Assembly: GCF_000835495.1 (NCBI RefSeq)
Contig: NW_015622542.1
Span: forward strand, 6,695,936 to 6,759,935
Length of the DNA stretch: 64,000 nt
From: Cladophialophora immunda
Lineage: Eukaryota; Ascomycota; Eurotiomycetes; Chaetothyriales; Herpotrichiellaceae
Reading direction: 5' to 3'
The translations under genes and the position numbers were made by a program. Below the pieces are notes generated by a model that had not been told where the DNA came from, did no database searches, and saw only the letters and a list, made by a program, of their open reading frames with translations. Shown here piece by piece: positions 1 to 11,794 of the stretch. Every line of letters begins with the position of its first letter. The stretch's first letter is position 1.

Positions 1-42
1 TCCCTACTCCTATCCTCTAAACATTTTGGTCACCATTCATCA

Positions 43-2065
43 ATGGAGAAAACAACGGCAACTCACCTGGATTCCAGAACTCTGTCTTCAGAGCAGATAG
101 AAACCGCCAAAGGAAAAATCGAGGCTCTGCGCGTTGACACGGACGACAACGCCCACGCTGTGAAAGGTGATGACTCCGATGGGACAATCGAGTGGACCGG
201 GAAACATATTATCGCCTCTCTATCCCTCGCTGGGTTATACGTCGGTATATCACTGTCCCGGAGTCGGAAGAAAGAACAAGGGAAATCAGAGTGACTAACC
301 TTCCAAAGGCGCCCAAATCCCTCTGTACTTTGTCGGTGGTTCCCTTACGTTCATAACAAGAGACATTGGATCATCCCAGAAGGTCTCCTGGCTTCCGGTG
401 GCCAATACTCTGGCGATTGCGTCGATTGCTCCATTTGTTGGATACCTGCAGGATATTTTGGGACGTCGCTACATGTCGCTGATTGGAGGTGTGGCTATTA
501 TGATTGGAATTATCCTCATTGGGACCTCCCACGCGTTTGGCCAGGCCGTGACTGGCATGTCATTCGCCGGCGCGGGCGGTGCTATTGGCGAGCTTACGGC
601 GCTTGCTGGGTGAGCGACACCTATCATGTACCGTGCCTGGCGTACTGGCTGACGGTATTGCGTCTCAGAACTGCAGAACTCGTTCCTGTCAAGCAACGAG
701 GGCTCTATCTAGGTCTCGTTACTTTTTTTGTGGTCCCTTTTGTGCCCTACGTCATGTATAGCCAGCTCCTAGGCACCTACCACACTTGGAGATGGGGAAT
801 GTGGATCTCACTGTCAGTAGTACAGACAACAAACAGACAGATACCCTTCCAAGCTAACATTCAAAGTAGGATCTACAATGGTGTTTGCTTCGTGGGTATC
901 GCTCTGACCTACTTTCCGCGGGCGACCAGGAGAGGTGGTGGAGCTACCAAAATGCAGATTCTGAAGAGCATTGACTACGTGGGTGGCCTCTTGTCAATCA
1001 TCGGGCTGACCCTTTTGTAAGTGGCGCAATGTCCACCGTAAGTCTATCAACTAACGTACTTGGCAGCCTCGTGGCTCTCCAGGCGGGTGGCTACTCACAT
1101 CCCTGGTCGTCTGCTTACGTTCTTGGCAACCTTCTAATTGGTATCGCACTCGTCGTCACCTTCGTTGTGTGGGAGTATAAATTTGCTCGAAATGCCATGG
1201 TCCCACGCGAGCTTTTCCAAGGCCAGCATATCGTCGCGGTCTCCTTCCTGGTAGCTTTCGTCGGCGGAATGAACTTCTATTCGTCCCTCAACTTCTTTCC
1301 GCTGGAGGCGTCGACCGTCTTTCCACCGGATCCTGTACAGGTCGGATTGAAGGGACTCGCCGCTGCCATTGGTGTGACTTGCGGCGCTACCGTTGTGAAC
1401 GCGGCGTTGTCGTGGTTGAAAGGATACAATCGAGAACTCCTAGTCGGTTCATGTGTTCTGATGACAGCATTCGGTGGAGTTTTGGCAAGTGTAACTCCAG
1501 ACACCCCCGGCAGGCTGTATGGGTTCGCGGTCCTGTCTGGCATCGGAATCGGGGGTGTCCTTGTGCCAGCTGCCACCATTGCCATCACCGTTGCGTAAGT
1601 GGAACCCGAGAGTGCTCATCCAGCGCATATTCACGTCGACCCTAACAGCTACCCAGGCCCGACGAATTGATTGCCACCTGTGTGGCACTGTCGCTGTCCA
1701 TCCGTGTGGTTGGAGGCTCCATCGGCTACAGCATCTATTACAATATCTTCTACCACAAGCTCGCCGCTCAACTTCCAATAGAAGTCGCCGAGGCAGCAAT
1801 TCAAGCCGGCCTACCGATCGCATCGGCAAAAGCCTTCGTGGAGGCATTCATCTTGGACCCCGCTGCCGCTGCCGAAATTCCTGGCGTCACACCCGCCGTG
1901 TTAGAAGCAGCTGCTATTGGGACCCGCTGGGGTTATGCCTATGCCCTCAAATTCGTGTGGTATACCAGTATTGCTTTTGGGGTATGTGCGACCATTGCCT
2001 GCCTCTTCCTCGGCAATATCAAAAAATACATGACCAATCGCATTGCTGCTCAAATTATCCATTGA
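43..2065 (+). CDS. MFS transporter, TRI12/siderophore-efflux type
   Basis: Six exons fit: 43-244, 309-609, 669-812, 870-1016, 1067-1594 and 1657-2065, giving 576 residues with an unbroken frame. All introns are GT-AG and 50-64 bases. After a soluble N-terminus of about 55 residues the protein has serial hydrophobic helices, including the family-typical stretches AQIPLYFVGGSLTF, GYLQDILGRR (the loop 2-3 MFS signature), GGAIGELTALAG and PVKQRGLYLGLVTFFVVPF. These are characteristic of the fungal TRI12 family (DHA2-like proton antiporters for trichothecenes, siderophores and other small molecules) in the plasma membrane. The actual substrate cannot be read from sequence. There is no biosynthetic cluster beside it; the nearest gene is a decayed cutinase-like fragment. 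The start lies only 42 bases from the window edge, so the promoter is not visible. Confidence 0.88.
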
Positions 2066-2415
2066 GTCGGGAGGAGGAAAGGGGAAGAATAGACCAAATG
2101 GCTCATGCTGAACTCCAGGAGCGCTCAGGGGTCGATCAGGAAGCAGAAGATCAACCGACACCAAGCTGGCGTCAGAATTACCCGGCCACCCAACCCTAAT
2201 TTTAGTGCGTTCTGCTCAACGTTACGTACTTGTTACAGTACAGTAGTACTGAGAATAGAATAAAATAGCTAGATAAATAGGGCAGGATTTAATAATTAAT
2301 CCTACAGAAGAAAAGTATTATATTATCGCCTAGGATCGAGAGAATCTTGAGAAAGGCTCTTCTTAAATGACAAGCAGCAACGACATAGATGCGGAGGATC
2401 GAGTCATCCTCCCGA
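2066..2415. other. AT-rich intergenic tract
   Basis: No gene is seen. From about 2205 to 2340 the DNA becomes strongly AT-rich, with TA-heavy runs and short palindromes around AATAATTAATCC, unlike the flanking coding DNA. It may be decayed repeat sequence, but no element ends are recognisable. Confidence 0.5.
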
Positions 2416-2868
2416 TCAATGAAGTGACCACACAGCAAGTAACATCCCAGTTCCCAGAAGGGGTAACAAACGCCGGCTCCTGAGGACGCCAGCAGCAGAG
2501 TTAGTGCTACCTGACCGAGTGTTTGTTGGTGACACTGTAGATGTTGTCATAGTAGAGGAGCTGGCACTCTCGACCGCCGTCGATCCTGAATCACCTTGCG
2601 ACGTCGAATTCTGCCCCTTCTCTACCACGAACTGTACTACGTCGGTATGGTATGTTGAGGTTGCAAGGCTGTGTACCATGTCGTTGTTGCCTGAATAACA
2701 GTAGCGATCGCCCCTGCCGCACCATGATCCCATGAGGCCGCTGTACTGGTTGCACACGGTGGTATTCTTCCGTGGGAAACCCTGAACGGGAAGTTGGCCA
2801 GGGATATTGCCCGACGCAGTTACAGTAGCTCTGCGACCAACTTGGATAAGATTTCTTGACGATAGTGA
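2416..2868 (-). pseudogene. Cutinase/acetylxylan-esterase-like C-terminal remnant
   Basis: On the minus strand a frame is open for 151 codons from 2868 to a stop at 2416. It reads like the last third of a cutinase-family (carbohydrate esterase 5) protein: FPRKNTTVC, then a WCGRGDRYCYSGNNDMVH block that matches the family's cysteine pair and catalytic His region (usual form SYCDxGDPYC...H). A Ser/Thr-rich linker follows, then a hydrophobic end (LLPLLGTGMLLAVWSLH) resembling a GPI-anchor signal. The upstream catalytic half with the GxSxG serine is not found in any frame; a stop codon lies at 2869-2871 and the normal GDP motif is absent or mutated. I therefore call it a 5'-truncated remnant. A distant first exon cannot be ruled out, and the family assignment is by eye. 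Confidence 0.5.
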
Positions 2869-3738
2869 TTACGCTTCGGAAAAGGCTACACGTAACATTG
2901 TCAATTGGCACAAAGAGACTGAAGAAGGTAGCATCCGGCTTGACATGGGAAACGAAAACGAGACCCAAAATTCACATGTATCCTTGGATACATCGAGAAT
3001 CTAAGGCTTCAACTGGACACAACCGGCTATATCACCGATCCATGGAGGGTTCCACACAGGCAGGCGCTCCGGGCCGAAAAGGGTTACAGCAGGCCAGACA
3101 AGAATAGCGGAGCAACGAGCAACATGTCCCGAAAGATGGCCCTTCCGAAGACGTGAAACACAAATATTCAGGATTAAAGCGGCCTCGCTCCCTCTCGCTC
3201 CCTTTCCTGAATGAAGATGGTAATGGATAAAGTAGAGTTCGGGGCATATATAATATATACATATACACGTCCTTACGCCGACGTGCAGGCGTGGCGGTGT
3301 ATTGTCAACGATGTAATGTCAACCTTTACCCTCCGGCTGACTAGAACTACGTTGCATAATATAGAGCTCTTTGGTCGGGAAATCGTCTCTAAGGATATCC
3401 TAGCTTCTCTCTTATCTCTTCTCTATCGTATAATCCAGGATACTTATAAGCTCTGTCTATAGAACTCCCTTATCCTTACCATCGCTGTAGAAGAGATAGA
3501 GTCTAAGAAAGCGTGTCGGGTGGTGCGTACCGACGAACATTGATTAAAGCTCAGACCCTAGAATACATGAGAATTCTTCGCCTTATCGAACCCCTGACCC
3601 CTCGCATATACGGGCAAAAACTCCTCCATGTGATATAATACGCTGTCGTCTGAGCCCTTATACGTAAATGTCTGCAACTTCCCGTGGAATAATCAAAGCA
3701 ACACTCGTCTAGTCACTCCAGCGCCCTTCGCCCTGCGC
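2869..3738. other. Gene-free tract with decayed AT-rich DNA
   Basis: I see no supportable gene. From about 3235 to 3520 the sequence is AT/TA-rich (TATAATATATACATATAC, then a CT/TA-rich stretch), as in old mutated repeats. On the minus strand a short ATG frame near 3124 begins with a hydrophobic MLLVAPLFLSGLL and stops at once; it could be a lost signal-peptide exon of the neighbouring esterase remnant. Confidence 0.4.
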
Positions 3739-6028
3739 CTAGAAACTTTTTCTCGCTCCCAGGATTCTCCGTTTTCGCAGTCCAGAGTCGATCTGGTCAA
3801 TGGGGCCTCCACTGGTGTAGGCATTCCACGACGTACACAATTCGCCGACGCTCGATGGGATCGTGATGGACGAGGCGATGAGGCTCGGTTGTTCCTGTCC
3901 CAGAGTTAGGAATTTGGCGGAATTGATAATGTCAATGCCGAGAGAAGCGACTTACCAGAATGTTGACGTACAGTCCGCCGCTGACGTGCCAGGCGATATG
4001 GCAGTGAAACGGCCACACGCCCGGGTTATCGGCGACGATTTGAATGGCCATGTATCCGTCGGGCTGCACCATTTGGACGTCCCGCCGGGCGGGGTTGGAA
4101 GGATTGACGACGGTCCCATCCCAGCTGCCCGTGCCTTCGCTCAGGACGAACATGTTGTGCCCGTGGATGTGCATCGGGTGCATCAGGGGAGTTTCGTTGT
4201 TGAGCACAATGACGAAACTACCGTTGCTGCCGAAGTCGTAGACGTTCCACTCCGGGTTGTAGGGGTATGAGTCGTTGCCACCATTGGCCAGCATGAGCAG
4301 AGGGGAGTTGTAGTCAGTGCGGAAGCTGGAGCCATCCATCGTCCACAGAAAATTGCCGGTGCTGTTGACCTCGAAGCTGAGAGCAATGTCCACCGTGCTG
4401 TTGGCCGCCGGTGGGGTAATCGAGGCATAAGGGACAGTCTCGCTCAGAGGGTCGTTGCCACAGAGGGTATCGTTCACGGTCCATCCCGACGACGTTGGGG
4501 TAGCCGTGGTATTGGCGTCTTGATAGTACACCATGGCCAAGCCGTAAGGTTGGTCCGGCAACGAGCATGCCGTGCTGATCGTGGACCTCATCCAGTACAT
4601 GCTGTCTGCGGTACCGTTGGCATGAAGGACGACGTCCGCGCGTTGGCCGATCCCCAATGAAACGACGTCGGTGGTGTAGGGCACGATCGGGACGAAGTCA
4701 TAGGCGATCACCGTGAGGACATGGTTGTCAATACTGAATCGTTGCAATCCCTCGGCACCGGCATTGATGAGTCGAAGCCGGTAGGACTGTCCTGACGTGA
4801 TTTGAAACTTGGAATACCCTGCGTTAGAGACGCAGGTGGAATTGTCGGTGACAAGCGAGCAATTAAAGATTCCCTTTCCGTTGATGAGATTGTTGATTGA
4901 GTCCGGCGCAATTTTGGTGAGATCAGTGCCCATCACTTCCTCCACGATTGTATAATAGGGTTCGTGATAATAGTCAGTAAGGATAATCGGCCCTAGGTCC
5001 TCGTCGTAGTCCGCATTCGTAGGCCCATGGATAATCATCGCCCCGAACACTCCGTCTGCGTATTGCGCACTGTAATGCGCGTGATACCAGGATGTTCCGT
5101 AGAGGTCGGCGTTGAAGGAATACGTAAACGTCTGCCCGGGTGCGATCGGGCATTGTGTGATTCCCGGAACGCCATCCTCGTAAGGTGTTCCCGTCTGCAA
5201 CAGGCCGTGCCAGTGCAAGGCCGTTCCTTCTTCCGGGTTGGTGATGTTGTTGGTCACTGTAACTTGAATTGTGTCGCCCCAATTCGCCTCGATGGTAGGA
5301 CCAGGGAAGGCACCATTGACGAGTATAGCGGAACGATACAATCCGTCTGGGGCTATTGTTCCTCTGGATATGACGAAATCATAAGACCTTATCACTCCAG
5401 TCGACGGTGGGGAGGTGTAAGGGTTGGTATATGCAGAGCGATTCCCCCAAGGCAAGCCGCCGGCCTGGCTCGAGTCGGGCAGGTACTTTGGATATGTTGG
5501 TGCGCCGAGGGTCCCGAGGAGAGAGTTTCCGTTAGTCTTGCCCTGTGGCAGGGCATTGATCCCCAGCGAGACCCGTTGTCGGTCTGGGCTCTCCGGTACT
5601 GCTGAGGCGGACGGGAAGAGGAGGGCAGAGAGATAAGACGGCAATTCCGCTGTTCCTGTTATGGCGGGACCGGAGTACGATACGCCCGTTGAGGTATCCT
5701 GGACCTATAGTTCGTGTCAGTTTCGACTTATAGAAATGGACATGGACGGAACAAGTACAGGATGACAAGTCCGGCACTGAGAAGCACTGCTGACGCTGCC
5801 GTTCACGGCCGGTGATGGCAGATTCCAGCATCGAGTGGTTGAAGCATGTCCACTGTCAGAGCTCGTGGAGCCAGTCTTCGCGGGAGCGACCTGCGATTTG
5901 TGTGTTCCGGTGCCATCTCCTTGCCCGTTCCAATCGTTCCACGAGTCGTGGCCAGTCTCGGTGCCTCCCACGTTCGCAATAGCTGTAAGAAAGACTCCGA
6001 CCCATAAAGTTAAGAGCCGAACCCCCAT
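3739..6028 (-). CDS. Secreted laccase-type multicopper oxidase
   Basis: Three exons on the minus strand: 6028-5759, 5698-3956 and 3894-3739, giving 722 residues. The start was chosen because it opens a signal peptide (MGVRLLTLWVGVFLTAIANV). All four copper-binding motifs are present: HWHG near residue 252, WYHAHYSAQY, HPMHIHGHNMFVL, and HCHIAWHVSGG near residue 655. The HCH motif contains the type 1 copper cysteine; the position ten residues on, usually Leu, Phe or Met, is Leu in GGLYVNIL. The last exon ends with DSGL followed by a basic tail, the C-terminal processing site of ascomycete laccases. These enzymes oxidise phenols with reduction of O2 to water, for example in melanin formation or lignin-phenol turnover. 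The N-terminal region before the first cupredoxin domain is over 100 residues longer than in typical laccases and Ser/Thr/Pro-rich. Confidence 0.93.
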
Positions 6029-7591
6029 GTTGACAGAACCCAACGACCGAAAAATAAACGACGGGACGAGTAGAAAGATACTCTCAAATGAGTGGACGAC
6101 GTTACAGCACGTCTGCGGTTCGACAAGACCAAACAAATGACCTTGTCGGAATGGTAGAAGGTCGAGGGAAGATCGAGCTCTGAGCCATGTGGACTATTGC
6201 GAGATCGAATACAAGATATAAGGAGAACATAGCGCGTGGCATCCACAGGGGACGGTCAAGATGGCGTAAAGCCAGCAAATTGTTGATTGTGCGTTTCGAA
6301 TCAACTTTGGCCATCGAGGCCATGGCCCATCAATGTGCGTTGTGGGTCTTTCGACAGATTGGACTGGAGGCGGGTTCCCCAACGGTGGGCACACGGCTTA
6401 GACTCTATCTTCATGACGGCCACCAGAGCGAGCTCGGTACAGGGCTGGCGTACACTGGGTAGATACGTTGCTCCTTTTCATGTTCAGCCGCGGTGGGGAG
6501 GCCAGCGACGAGTGTTTTCACATGGCAAAAATTAAAACAGCGTCAACGTGTTGTAGTGGGCTATGCTTTCCACATCAACCGCTCGCGGGCAACGCTTGTC
6601 GTAAATTGACCGAAGTTACCTTCCTCGTCCTACGAAAACGGTCTCTTCTCTTGGTGGCTGTCAACGAGCATCCAGTAGACTCGCTTGTGGCTTGACGGGA
6701 CGTGCGTAGAGCGCGAGAACTGCAAAGTTTAATCCGTACCCATTTGCCCCGTGGCGAAGCTTTGACGCATCACATCCCCTGGGAGCTGCAGGAACTCTGT
6801 ATAAACCCACTTCAACTAGCACGCGGTCTGGCCACGAGTTAGACACGTTATCGTAACCCAATGAGGTTCGGCTCCAACACGTCGGCTACTAGATCAGGGC
6901 TACAGATACCACGCCCCCACCGGTGACGACGCTCGTGACGCATCCTAAACCGGAAAGCCTTGGCCAAAAAGACACCGTTTTTGGTTGGCGGTTACAACAA
7001 GCATCAATTGCAGGCGCGCCGCATAGGGGGACCTCATGGTCCCAGGGACCGTTGAAGTTGGTAGGTTTCTGTCAAGGCTGTGCTCCGACCAATCAGCTCG
7101 CGGTTCCTTCGGGCCTCAGCTGCAGCCAATCAGCAGGCGGCTGTACCTGTGCCGAGGATTCTCTAACAGGACGTCGCAACCCCTTTGCCTGCATCAAGGT
7201 ATCGAGGTACTTATCAGGAAATCCCTCCTCGCCTCTCGACCGACCAGCGAGTGTGCCTGTAACGGGGTATACATACAGTTAATCCATGAGCAGTCGAAAT
7301 TCAGCACTCTTCCGCATGGCTCATATCAGGCAGGTCTGCTGTACAAGCTGACATGACTATTACATATCGTCTGATGGTCGCCTTACAGTTCTGTCCGTTT
7401 CCTTCAGCTCCTTGTGAAGCGGGAGTGATGCAATCTACGTAGCTTGTTGACATTGAGAAACTCCGCATGCTTGGTGCCTTTTATAGTCCACCCATAAATG
7501 CAGCCCCCAAGAGTATTTCCAGATTCTCTACAGTCCCCTGTCAAAAATAGCCCAAAATCCAGCCGATGCCCCCGCTGCCGCAGCGGCGTCG
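6029..7591. other. Intergenic region upstream of the laccase
   Basis: No coding region is convincing; frames here are short and lack family resemblance. The stretch holds the laccase promoter at its left side. Two CCAAT boxes stand 37 bases apart at 7089 and 7126, over 1 kb from the laccase start, with no recognised gene next to them. Confidence 0.5.
7089..7130. promoter_or_regulatory. Pair of CCAAT boxes
   Basis: Two CCAATCAG sequences lie in the same orientation at 7089 and 7126. CCAAT is bound by the fungal HAP/CBC complex. Because no gene start is recognised within several hundred bases downstream on the plus strand, they may be chance, or may mark an unrecognised transcript. Confidence 0.25.
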
Positions 7592-8599
7592 TCAGCTCGA
7601 CGGCATTTCGATCTTGAATCTCACGTCCACGTCACCCTCGCCGAACGGAATCGGGTTGGACTCTTCATCGAAGAGCGTCCTTTCGAAAAACCGAACATTC
7701 ATGTCTTGATCAGCAAGCACGACGGTCTGCTTTTGCGTCCCGTACAGTCCACTGACGCCTAGTTGATGAGCCCGGAAGGGGGGGTTGATTGAGGGGGAAT
7801 GGCGCCGGACCGGGGTGTTGTGGCCTACAATGTCGACCTTCTCGTGTCTTTTGGCGGCGGCGATCTCGTCGTCTGCAAGGTGATGACTCATGTCTTTTCG
7901 TCCCAGAGTTGGCACGTAGATGGTGTTTCTTAGGGCTGGAATATACGTCTCCAGACCGGACCCTTCTGGTTCGCCGTTTCGAGGAAGGGTTTCGTGGCTC
8001 AGCAGATCGAGAAACCTTCCTATCAGCTGGTCTTCTGTTTCTTCGTTTTCGACGCTCTGGCGGATCGTGTTCAACATGAGCTCTTCGCCCAAGGTGACCT
8101 TCTTCCACGATCGGTCCGAGAAATCGGCATTACTGAGGCCAACAGTGTGCACCACGTCCCCTGCTATCCAAGGAACTTGACTCTGGTGTTCAGCCCGGTT
8201 GGAGATGACAGCGAGCTTCTCGCCTATGTGACCACAGACAAGACTGAATCCACCGGCGTCCTTAGCAACGCCGGTATTGACAACGTCTTTGACAAACTCT
8301 TCCACGGGACCGACATCCTCAGACAAGAACTTTTTGATGATGGCGCCACGGCTGACGGCGGTTGGAGGCGGCGTAACGTCCTCCTTGAAGTTGGTGAGGA
8401 CCGCAACCTTGCCTGTTCTCGTCACTCCGAGCCATGTCCCGTGGATTTCGCGCAGCATATCCCGGCCTCCGAGAACGTGGGAGTGAGGATCTGGCCACCA
8501 TCCGGCAATATCGGTGGGTCGGTTTAGATATTCGTCCCGGTTGTCGATGAGGATGAGTCGATAGGAAGGGTGTGCGGTGGAGATTATTGCGATACACAT
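7592..8599 (-). CDS. TANGO2/NRDE family protein
   Basis: A single exon of 335 residues. It starts MCIAII and continues to the NRDE motif (LILIDNRDEYLNRPT) that names the family, followed by GGRDMLREIHGTWLGVTRTGKVAVLTN, the hallmark N-terminal block. An N-terminal cysteine at position 2 is typical of this Ntn-hydrolase-like fold. The open frame runs further upstream to 8917, but that extension has no family resemblance, so the MCI start is preferred. TANGO2 proteins are linked to Golgi organisation and to haem or lipid handling; the biochemical role in fungi is unsettled. It is transcribed away from the HVA22-like gene with nearly 1 kb between the starts. Confidence 0.9.
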   Translation of the reverse strand: MCIAIISTAHPSYRLILIDNRDEYLNRPTDIAGWWPDPHSHVLGGRDMLREIHGTWLGVTRTGKVAVLTNFKEDVTPPPTAVSRGAIIKKFLSEDVGPVEEFVKDVVNTGVAKDAGGFSLVCGHIGEKLAVISNRAEHQSQVPWIAGDVVHTVGLSNADFSDRSWKKVTLGEELMLNTIRQSVENEETEDQLIGRFLDLLSHETLPRNGEPEGSGLETYIPALRNTIYVPTLGRKDMSHHLADDEIAAAKRHEKVDIVGHNTPVRRHSPSINPPFRAHQLGVSGLYGTQKQTVVLADQDMNVRFFERTLFDEESNPIPFGEGDVDVRFKIEMPSS

Positions 8600-9590
8600 T
8601 TTGAAGTAGGATGAGTGTTCACCTGAGGTAGAATATGGCTTTTTTTTTGCGACAAAACGGGACCGGGAGGCGCAGGGCCAATGCAAACCAGCCAGATTTA
8701 TATGCAAACTGTGACGAGGTGATGGGTCTTTCCGATTGGCATCACACCACTCACTCCCTCTGCCCCGGAATCTGGTAGCAAGACTCACGAAAACGTTGAC
8801 GTCGTTTGGAGCAAGGGGCGGTCTTTTTGCTAGTTGGTGTGGAAAGACCTCAATGCCACGTAGTTTCAAGGCGGACCTGCAGCAAATAAAAAATTGACGG
8901 CTGCTCAACAAATACAATCAATCAGTTGACGACATGGCTCCTCGGGAACCGAGGCGAGAAGTTTAAAAGGCGTGGAGCAGCAGCCAGTAGGAAGAGCGCA
9001 GTGGGTGGTCAACTGACTTCTTTTTCTCCGGTAGGCAGCAAACCCTGCCTGCGTTGAGTTGTACGGCAAGTCCCTTTGCCTTCGATGTTGCGTGGTAGCC
9101 TGGATCGTGAGCCTTGATCAGTCTCAAGTGGCCCTATGAATGTTGAAGGTCAAAAGGAACGACGGTTGATATTTACTCTCTAGAAAACATCGAAGCTGCG
9201 CGTGACGTCTTCCCCCTCCACCGTAGAAGATGTTCCGAATACGGCCGGGCATTTCAGTGCGCCTGCCCCGCGCCTTATCGATAGGAAACGAGGCTGAGCT
9301 CCGACCCGCAGGGCTGGGCTGCCCACACTGCGGAGTCCGCGCAGCCTGACCCTCTGACTTGCTCTTCCGTCAGGCACACCGACTTTGGTCACTTTGGCTT
9401 TCCTCAATCCCTCCGTGCAGGACATCTGTTTCCTTGAGGACAAAGAAGAGGCCACCTTGTGCCACATGCTGTGTCTACCTTGGCTGCCTGGTGGCTGTGT
9501 CAGAGATACTTAATTGCTTCCTCGACTTTCCGAGCCATTGACCTTTCCCATCACCAGCCCTCGATCCCTTCTTCCCTTCTCAAAGTCACC
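8600..9590. other. Divergent promoter region
   Basis: This gap separates two gene starts that point away from each other (the NRDE protein and the HVA22-like protein). It contains no convincing coding region. A run of pyrimidines directly precedes the 9591 start, as is common in fungal 5' leaders. Confidence 0.5.
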
Positions 9591-10936
9591 ATGTTCGGGA
9601 TCATAGCAGATCTCATTGCGTGAGTACAACAACTGCGAGCCCAACTTACTGCGGATACCCAACTAACCTCCCACTTCTACCCTTTTCATGCAGCTCCGTC
9701 ACCACCATCCTCCTCCCAGCCTACCTCTCCTACAAAGCTCTGCGCACAAATGACCCGGCTCAAACGCACCCGTGGTTGATCTACTTCTCTATCCTCTCCC
9801 TCACCCTTCTGTTCGAATCCTGGACTCTGTTCATCATAGGCTGGATCCCTTTCTATTCATGGCTCCGCCTCATCTTCCTTCTCTACCTCGTCCTTCCGCA
9901 GACCCAAGGTGCTAAGATACTCTACCTGGACTATTTGGAGCCGTACATTGTCCACCATGAACGACAGATTGACCAGTTTATTGGCGAAACCCATGACAGA
10001 CTGCAACAGATGGGGCTGGGATACCTAAACATTGCAATCGAGTGGGCACGGGAGAAGATTCTAGGGCAGAAGAGTCCGCAACAACCAGCCGGCCAGCAGC
10101 AAGCAGCCGGGGTAGGGGGCTACGCCAGCTACGCATCGGACTTGCTTTCCCGCTTTGCCATGCCCGGTGCAAGGACGAATACTCCTACCCAACCCGGCAC
10201 GACCTCTGCGGGAGTGTACAGTATGGTCTCGAACTTCGCTGCAGGGCTGGCTTCCACAACCACCTCTCCTCAGGGGACGTATCGCTCGGCAGCTGCCGAA
10301 GCCGCTTCAATCTCTATTCCCCCGAATCTTTTCCAGTTTGAGAACATCCCTGGCCAGTCCACGGCCGAGAAATCCTCCTTCATCACCGCACAGCGTGACA
10401 GGTTGTTGGGACTGGTGAAGATGCTGGACAGCGAGCAGCAGAACCTGGACCTTGCCTATGGCGCCGCTCCAGGCGAAAGCGGTGCACGGGGAGGCAACGG
10501 CGGGCATAGCAAGCGGCCGTCGAGCTCCGGATCCGGGTTGGCGATGGGCGGTGGGTTGAAGACCAAGTCGCGCAGCGAGCAGTCCTTTGAGAATGTCGAC
10601 TACGACGAAGCCACAGGAGGTTCGAACACGCCGGCAGAGAACTATGATCGTCGGCGGACGAGCGCCGGTGACGGCGCCGGCGGAGGCTGGATCCCCGCGG
10701 GCGTCAGCGGATGGTTCTCAGGCAGCGGTCCCGCCGGCGGTGCTGAAGGTGAAGGCCACTACGAGCGGAGCGAGCGCGACATGGACAGGGAGCGGAGGCG
10801 AGATTCTGGCCCGGGGTCGTCGTCCGCACGAGCATCTCGAGGATGGACCGCCGCGCGGGATATCACGGACGAGATCTCACGCGGCATGAGCAGTGGCGTC
10901 GATTCGTTGATGGGAGACCACGAGCGACGCAGATGA
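9591..10936 (+). CDS. TB2/DP1/HVA22 (REEP/Yop1-like) ER membrane protein
   Basis: Two exons, 9591-9619 and 9694-10936, give 423 residues. The short first exon codes for MFGIIADLIA, and the join restores SVTTILLPAYLSYKAL. Residues about 10-115 form the HVA22 domain: two hydrophobic hairpins, TNDPAQTHPWLIYFSIL, then LFESWTLFIIGWIPFYSWLR and LYLVLPQTQGAKILY, all family signatures. The rest is a long disordered tail rich in Gly, Ser and charged residues, much longer than in yeast Yop1. Proteins of this family shape tubular ER or link it to vesicles. The long-tailed form is common in filamentous ascomycetes. Its tail is probably cytosolic. Confidence 0.9.
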
Positions 10937-11794
10937 AGTCCCGCCCCGAGTAAACCACCAACAGCAGGCGCAAAAGACGGGACTCGAACCGTCAGGGACC
11001 GTCAGGATAGGCATGGCAGGGCATGATCGAATGGGACACGGCAAAAGCTACAGTACCCACCGACCACCTCCTTTTCTGCGCTGTGGTAAATAAAATACGG
11101 GGGATATGAGAAGGGCGGCTGTCCGGTTTACATACAATCTAGTGCTGTAAATGGAGTAAATGGAATATGCAATCGGAAACGCAGAAACGTAGTAACGCGG
11201 TTTTCCAAAGTCCAGCAAGCACGTTGTGACATCGAGTGCCGAGTGTCGAGAGCAAAGATGATGGGACAATCAGTCAAAGAGAGGGTAGAGATATCTGCGA
11301 TTCTCAAAGCACATATTGCGGTATCATTGCGTCTTCCCATATATCTCGTGCTCCATAAATCCATACACACATGGTCGAGGGTCGCCCCAACAGTCGAGCC
11401 TACACCAACGCCCTAGTGACCTTCGACGAGTCAATGCTAACCATGACTCGGATCAATGTACTCCAGAATGTGCATCCACAAAACATTGTACAGTCCTGCA
11501 AATATATGCCCGTTCAACGACCCATGAGACTCCCCTTATATGGACGAGTCCGACTCAAAATCGCTCAGGAAATCGAACACTCAGCAGAATGCGGTATCCG
11601 CCGTTCACGCCCGCCTTGCGTCCCTGCCCTCCTCTTTACAAAATGTGGAAAAATTCATAATCATCGCGTCACTACACAGTGTGCACCAAATCAACCCAAA
11701 CTTTTTAATCGTTGCCGAGCACAAAATCCATGCGGCGAGTCCACGCCGCCTCATTCATCGAGTCATGGAAGCCTGGAAATAGCATCGTAACTGA
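10937..11794. other. Convergent intergenic region
   Basis: This lies between two gene ends (HVA22-like on plus, RING protein on minus). Only 3' untranslated sequence is expected. I see no gene; short frames near 11.3-11.8 kb overlap one another and resemble nothing known. Confidence 0.5.

Noticed and set aside
10965..11000. Possible tRNA on the minus strand, since GGTTCGAGTCC (a T-arm-like B box) is present.
   Set aside because: No A box, no anticodon stem and no 7-base acceptor stem could be paired around it.
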